This document shows, in pieces, positions 6,927 through 10,475 of a stretch of 10,475 nucleotides of DNA; positions within the stretch are counted from its first letter, which is position 1; every line of letters starts with the position of its first letter. Source of the DNA: Spirochaetota bacterium (GTDB lineage: Bacteria; Spirochaetota; Leptospiria; Turneriellales; Turneriellaceae). A program made the position numbers and the translations under genes. The stretch spans positions 1 to 10,475 of the forward strand of contig JAKQXK010000390.1 in the NCBI GenBank assembly GCA_029561505.1, in the 5' to 3' direction. The notes under the pieces are model-generated. The model had not been told where the DNA came from. It did not search any database and saw only the letters and a list, made by a program, of their open reading frames with translations.

Positions 6927-6981
6927 ATCAGACTCAGTGAGCAGTTTATGGTTTGGCCACGCATTTGCGACCAAAAACAGG

Positions 6982-7209
6982 TTATGTCCAGCCGGGTGAG
7001 AACCGTTCGCCGCTGATAAGATCAGCGTAAGCGACGATCTGTGATGATTTTGTTACGACGCATTCGAGCTTCACTTCACGCTTCTTGTGGTCAGCGATTC
7101 GGGTCACAAGAAAGTGTTTCTCTCCGTTTTGAGGGGCGCATGCACTCCATTTCGAGTTCAGTACCTGCGCAAAAGAGACAATCCCCATTTTTCTGCGCGG
7201 TGTTGTCAT
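6982..7209 (-). CDS. TIGR02450-type small protein (Trp-rich family)
   Basis: This 75-residue protein fits the small TIGR02450 family (so-called Trp-rich conserved hypothetical proteins, function unknown). It matches on VLNSKWSACAPQNGEKHFLVT (residues 16-36), which corresponds to the family opening LxSKWTAxxPxxxEKHF, on the VKLECVVTK segment (46-54), and on the closing PGWT. Two of the usual tryptophans are replaced (Tyr61 and Phe70 at the expected positions), so it is a divergent member. There is no signal peptide or membrane segment, so it should be cytosolic, unlike its neighbours. The start may be the ATG at 7209 or the ATG at 7188 (68 residues); an in-frame TAG just upstream rules out anything longer, and neither start has a strong Shine-Dalgarno. 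It lies 18 bp after the DUF1554 lipoprotein stop and about 55 bp before the DUF1549 start, so it probably sits within the same transcript. Confidence 0.75.
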   Translation of the reverse strand: MTTPRRKMGIVSFAQVLNSKWSACAPQNGEKHFLVTRIADHKKREVKLECVVTKSSQIVAYADLISGERFSPGWT

Positions 7210-7227
7210 TCTGTCGCAGGCGCATGC

Positions 7228-9369
7228 CTATTGCTGAACGCAGATCAGCTTCTTCAGATCGTTACCGCAATCACCGTTGGCTGCGCTATTGATTGCCGCA
7301 GCAGCTGTGCTGGCACCGACCCCATATTGGCCCTGCACGCCCGGTGTGTTGCTTGTCCAATTCGAACAGGTATTTGCCGCTGTTGTCCAGTTGGTGTTGA
7401 GCCCTGTCCAGAAATTGTCGGCCCCGCTGGCGCTGAAGGCAGTTGTCAGCGCCCCAAAGGTGAACAAACCAAACGTATTCGTGGTAAAAACTGTGCTGTT
7501 GTAAGTCGGGCCCGCGCCGGTTTTGAGATAATACGCGGTGCTTGCCCTCATGACCCAATTCGTCTGGCCGGTTGCGTCGGTGCCCGTCGTCGTCGCGATG
7601 CGCGTAGACGCATCAGCCAGCAAAGCTTTGTAGGTGCCGCCAAAACCCGAGGGAAAATTCGGGTCGTTCGCATCGTTACAATTCGAATCGGCAACCGTCA
7701 TGCCTGCATTGTAGTTGCCATTTTTGGGTGTGGTGGTGACCCAAATCAGTTTGTCATTATCGACGTTGTTCATCGGGCAGACGCCCGGTGCGACGACGCC
7801 GCCCAAGATAGGGTCGGCTGAAAATGCACCGAAGCTCACGCATTGCGGTTGATCTCCGTCGGCACGATTGTCATCGATGGGTGTAATGGTTACGGTCTGC
7901 GCAACGGTATAGTTTGCGCTGGTAAAGGTCATGCTCGTCGGGTTCACGCTCGCGCACTCAGTGGCGGCGTTGCAGGCAATACTGAAGGTTACCGATGTCG
8001 CCGGGGCTACGGCGAGTCTGATGCCAAACGTAGCCGTCGCGGTGCCCGCTTCTGTCGTGTTGCCACTCGCCGCGGTATATGTCAGCGAAACCTCGTCATC
8101 GGCGTTAGCGATCGAAACATCAGGGGGATTAAAACCCGTGTAGGCGACACCGCCCGTGGTTGGGTTTGCCACGACAAGGTTGTAGGTAATGGGCCCGTCA
8201 AAGGTACCGGAGTCTTGAACGCCGGTTGCCACAACTCGGTTTGTGCCCGCCGCAAGCATTGTGTTCCAGTTTGAACTATCGACGGTGGCGGGTGAGGTGA
8301 CCGTGCCTTCGGCGGCATTCGAAGTGGTGACGGGTATAGTAACGGCACTGCCGGGCGCCGATTGCGCGATAAACCAAACCGTTGCCGTGCCGCCGCTTTC
8401 AGAGGTACCAAAGCCGCCTGATCTTCGGCAGGCAACAACAACGTTCGCTACATCGTTGTCGCAACTGTGTATCGTGACAGAAGGCACGGCGACGACGCTC
8501 GAATTCGAATATTTGGTGTCGGTCGTGACGATTGCGAAGTTGATCAGGTAGTCGTGATTGCCTTCGTTTGTGGTGTTCGAGCCACCGGTCACAACGATGG
8601 TCTGCGCGACGTTCCAACCTGAGGTGGTGCCGGCTACAGCCTGATCTTTCGTCGTGGTAAAGACGAGACTTGAAGAATTGAGCGTGCCATCATGCGCTAT
8701 GCTGCGGCTGAGATTCAACGTCACATTGGCCGTTGGCGCCGAACGCAGGCGTATGGTGAAAGTCGAATACACAGCTACCGACAGTTGCGCCGCATCGTCG
8801 GTGGCGAGCCCAGTCACCGTAGCAGCGCTGGTTGCGGTCAGCGTGGTTGATCCGTTGGCGACAATCTCAAAGCCGGGTGTGTCGTTGTCGAGATTGTTCA
8901 CGGTCACGTTTTGGCTGGGCGCAACGCCATTGTAGACAGGGTCAGAACTCACTGCGTTCTCGATTTTGATCGTATATTGAATGTTGCCGTCGGCCAGGTT
9001 GTCGTCGACACCTGTCACAGTGACTGTCTGCGGTACACTGTAGTTCGCAGGTGTAAACGTGAGCGACTGCTTGTCGACGGTGCCTTCTTGGTTGGCGTTG
9101 TTTTTTGAATCGGCTTTCTCATTGATGCCGATAACAACATCGGCAGCGGGCAGGGCCGTTAGGTGCACGGTGAAAGTTGCCGCTTGCCCTGTTTCAGAGG
9201 TATTCGTGCTGAGATTCGACACACGAACCGCGCTGCCGACGTCGAAGCGAAAAATTTTCTGAGAAGATTCATTTTCGTAGGTCATACCTTTACATGAAGC
9301 GAAAATCGCCCACAGCGCAATAGCGGTGATGGTGCGTGCCGATAACAGTTGCAACTTTGTTTTTGCCAT
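7228..9369 (-). CDS. Surface lipoprotein with four Calx-beta-like repeats and DUF1554 domain
   Basis: This is a 713-residue lipoprotein. The signal (MAKTKLQLLSARTITAIALWAIF) ends in FASC, with lipidated Cys26 fitting the loose spirochaetal lipobox. Four tandem Calx-beta-like beta-sandwich repeats follow at about 51-163, 164-306, 307-426 and 427-539. Each closes with an Asn/Asp linker (NNLDND, HSCDND, NADDE, NNVDND) that could bind calcium. Repeats 1 and 4 are most alike (ANYSVPQTVTVTGVDDN versus ANYTVAQTVTITPIDDN), and repeats 2 and 3 are degenerate. Residues 540-713 form a DUF1554 domain, a C-type-lectin-like fold known mainly from leptospiral lipoproteins: it opens KLIWVTTTPKNGNYNAG and has cysteines at 564, 668, 701 and 710 that could form two disulfides. 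The likely role is a stalk-plus-tip surface adhesin or carbohydrate binder (inference). GGAG lies 6 bases before the ATG. The stop of the OmpA-like gene is 13 bp upstream, so the two are surely co-transcribed. Confidence 0.88.
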   Translation of the reverse strand: MAKTKLQLLSARTITAIALWAIFASCKGMTYENESSQKIFRFDVGSAVRVSNLSTNTSETGQAATFTVHLTALPAADVVIGINEKADSKNNANQEGTVDKQSLTFTPANYSVPQTVTVTGVDDNLADGNIQYTIKIENAVSSDPVYNGVAPSQNVTVNNLDNDTPGFEIVANGSTTLTATSAATVTGLATDDAAQLSVAVYSTFTIRLRSAPTANVTLNLSRSIAHDGTLNSSSLVFTTTKDQAVAGTTSGWNVAQTIVVTGGSNTTNEGNHDYLINFAIVTTDTKYSNSSVVAVPSVTIHSCDNDVANVVVACRRSGGFGTSESGGTATVWFIAQSAPGSAVTIPVTTSNAAEGTVTSPATVDSSNWNTMLAAGTNRVVATGVQDSGTFDGPITYNLVVANPTTGGVAYTGFNPPDVSIANADDEVSLTYTAASGNTTEAGTATATFGIRLAVAPATSVTFSIACNAATECASVNPTSMTFTSANYTVAQTVTITPIDDNRADGDQPQCVSFGAFSADPILGGVVAPGVCPMNNVDNDKLIWVTTTPKNGNYNAGMTVADSNCNDANDPNFPSGFGGTYKALLADASTRIATTTGTDATGQTNWVMRASTAYYLKTGAGPTYNSTVFTTNTFGLFTFGALTTAFSASGADNFWTGLNTNWTTAANTCSNWTSNTPGVQGQYGVGASTAAAAINSAANGDCGNDLKKLICVQQ
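7753..9219 (-). repeat. Four tandem Calx-beta-like protein repeats
   Basis: This segment encodes the four repeated beta-sandwich units of the DUF1554 lipoprotein, about 113, 143, 120 and 113 residues long. The repeat is visible in the protein, in the recurring T-SETG or TTEAGTATATF opening, the YxVxQTVTVT strand and the terminal D-N-D linker. It is not a near-identical DNA repeat, so recent slippage or recombination is not indicated. Confidence 0.7.
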
Positions 9370-9375
9370 GATTTT

Positions 9376-9379
9376 CTCC
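9376..9379 (-). promoter_or_regulatory. Ribosome binding site of the DUF1554 lipoprotein
   Basis: On the minus strand this reads GGAG, 6 bases before the ATG at 9369 and just past the TAA of the OmpA-like gene. It confirms the start and the operon arrangement. Confidence 0.6.
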
Positions 9380-9382
9380 GTA

Positions 9383-10475
9383 TTACTGATTCAACACTCG
9401 AACTTCGACGCGCCGGTTTTTTGCCTGCCCTGCTGCCGTCTTGTTATCGGCAACGGGTTTGGCCGAACCAAACCCGTCGATTTCCATGCGATTTGCGAGA
9501 ATGCCCTTCGAGACCATATACTTTTTCACGGTTTCTGCGCGCGCCTTTGAAAGTTTCAGGTTATATTGCTGCGTTCTGCCCGCCGCGGTATGCCCTTCAA
9601 TGGCCACAGAGACGTCGGGGTTGCCGTTCATGAATGCGTACATTTTATCGAGATGCGGATAAGACGCCGGCTTTAGGTTGGGGGAGTCATCCTCAAACTG
9701 AACACCGGCCAGCTGAAATTTTTTCGGAGTCAGAACGAGATCAAGTTTCTGCGGCGGCGTGTCTTTTTTCGCAAGCGCAAGGTCTGTCTTACCCTGAAAA
9801 TGGGCAGGGCGCTTGACCGTGACGATATAGCTCGCACAACCTGGTACTTCGATGCGGTATTTGCCGTCGTCTTTGGTTTCCACTGACTTCACTACATCAC
9901 CCGATTGTTTTTCTATAACAGAAACCGTCGCGGCAAGCGGTTCACCCTCGAAAGACTGCGTTTCGCCGTAGAGTTCAACCGGCTTGCATTCGGGGGCCTG
10001 CGCCACCGGCGACGGCGAATTGCGCAGGTGCCAGGCTGCGCCGGCCTTCACGATCATGTATTGCCCATCGAGCTCTTGCCCGTGAAAAGTGTAGCCGACG
10101 TCGACGAACAGCGCGAGCTGCCGCAGGTTCTGCGGGTGTGCCTCGATGCCGAGGGTGTACTCGATGCCAGTTGCGCTGTAGGTTCCCGAGCTGGTTGCGC
10201 TTTCACCGGCAACCAGCTGGCTGGCATAGATGTCTTTTACTTTGCTGTTGCGCGTAGAAAAGATCTGACCCTGATTCAGCTTCAGCGACGGCGACCAAAA
10301 GAAACCGCCGTAAGGCTTGGCAAAATTATAGAAGAGGCTGAACTGTGCCATAACGGGGAAAAGCTGCACATCTGAAGAGCTGCGTGTCAGTTCAACACTG
10401 AGCGCCTGATAGCCAACGATAAGACCCAGGCGCGTGCTGAGATTAAATTTGTCGATCGGGATAATCTTCTCAATA
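9383..10475 (-). CDS. OmpA-family outer-membrane protein, 5' end outside window
   Basis: The frame stays open from a GTG at 10369 to the window edge (35 more codons, reading EKIIPIDKFNLSTRLGLIVG and onward). That GTG is therefore an internal valine and the gene is 5'-truncated by the window, with 363 residues visible. Counting from the GTG: an amphipathic beta-strand-rich N-part to about 117 (GLIVGYQALSVELT upstream, then MAQFSLFYNF, LALFVDVGYTF, MIVKAGAAWHL) looks like an outer-membrane barrel. A transthyretin-like or carboxypeptidase-regulatory-like domain follows at about 128-213 (VELYGETQSFEGEPLAATVSV, TKDDGKYRIEVPG). An OmpA C-terminal peptidoglycan-binding domain occupies about 218-328 (LSKARAETVKKYMVSKGI, DGFGSAKPVADNKTAAGQAKNRRVEVRV). 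In that domain the usual GHTD aspartate is an alanine (GHTA, Ala262), while the partner arginine in LSKARA is kept. It is the first gene visible in the minus-strand operon. Confidence 0.9.
   Translation of the reverse strand, partial: IEKIIPIDKFNLSTRLGLIVGYQALSVELTRSSSDVQLFPVMAQFSLFYNFAKPYGGFFWSPSLKLNQGQIFSTRNSKVKDIYASQLVAGESATSSGTYSATGIEYTLGIEAHPQNLRQLALFVDVGYTFHGQELDGQYMIVKAGAAWHLRNSPSPVAQAPECKPVELYGETQSFEGEPLAATVSVIEKQSGDVVKSVETKDDGKYRIEVPGCASYIVTVKRPAHFQGKTDLALAKKDTPPQKLDLVLTPKKFQLAGVQFEDDSPNLKPASYPHLDKMYAFMNGNPDVSVAIEGHTAAGRTQQYNLKLSKARAETVKKYMVSKGILANRMEIDGFGSAKPVADNKTAAGQAKNRRVEVRVLNQ

Larger units (their letters stand above)
3827..10475 (-). other. Putative five-gene minus-strand operon
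   Basis: The OmpA-like, Calx-beta/DUF1554 lipoprotein, TIGR02450-type, DUF1549/DUF1553 and DUF1501 genes all run on the minus strand. The gaps are 13 bp, 18 bp, about 55 bp and an 11 bp overlap, with no terminator-like hairpin between them. Four of the five products are exported or in the envelope. The promoter lies beyond the window. The grouping rests on spacing only. Confidence 0.6.

Noticed and set aside
6927-6974. TTG start at 6974 for the DUF1549 protein
   Set aside because: It adds 16 polar residues ahead of a good signal peptide that starts at the ATG at 6926, and has no Shine-Dalgarno. A longer N-terminus cannot be fully excluded.
7087-7821. Long plus-strand open frame (244 codons) opposite the DUF1554 domain
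   Set aside because: It is antisense to a well-supported lipoprotein gene. Its translation is rich in Arg, Cys and Ala without motifs, as expected of a shadow frame in GC-rich DNA.
9905-10375. Plus-strand open frame opposite the OmpA-like gene
   Set aside because: It is antisense to a continuous OmpA-family frame that extends beyond the window. It is compositional shadow only.

Overview
The window most resembles a leptospiral-type spirochaete of middling GC content; Turneriella or a relative would fit. The clearest pointer is the C-terminal DUF1554 domain of the lipoprotein at 7228-9369, a domain known mainly from Leptospira and its relatives. Loose lipoboxes and an envelope-heavy gene set (outer-membrane barrels, an OmpA-type protein, lipoproteins) agree with this. 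The genus is an inference from remembered families and no search was run.

The layout is two opposing gene blocks. Plus strand, 24-3830: a small secreted four-cysteine protein and a polytopic histidine-motif membrane protein (10 bp apart); then a possible lipoprotein, a YdeI-type DUF1801/OmdA protein overlapping it by 20 bp, and a small outer-membrane beta-barrel candidate; then, after a 118 bp gap, a secreted YceI-family protein. Minus strand, 10475 down to 3827: an OmpA-family protein cut by the window edge, a 713-residue Calx-beta-like/DUF1554 lipoprotein, a 75-residue TIGR02450-type protein, a DUF1549/DUF1553 protein with an embedded CxxCH motif, and a Tat-exported DUF1501 protein. The blocks meet tail to tail and share the four bases CTAA across their stop codons.

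The minus-strand genes are packed at 13, 18, about 55 and -11 bp and read as one operon. The first part would build a cell-surface assembly: an OmpA-type anchor and a long repeat lipoprotein with a lectin-like tip. The last part is the DUF1549-DUF1501 pair, best known from Planctomycetes, where it occurs as cytochrome-like plus alkaline-phosphatase-superfamily-like proteins. Whether the two parts act together is unknown.

The window contains no RNA gene, insertion sequence, CRISPR array, phage gene or convincing rho-independent terminator that I could support. There is no gene-free stretch above 300 bases: the gaps are 1324-1382, 3158-3275 and about 6927-6981. The most interesting items are the DUF1549/DUF1501 pair downstream of surface genes, the OmpA-like domain lacking its usual peptidoglycan-binding aspartate, and the uncharacterised membrane protein with conserved histidine motifs paired with a secreted cysteine-rich peptide.
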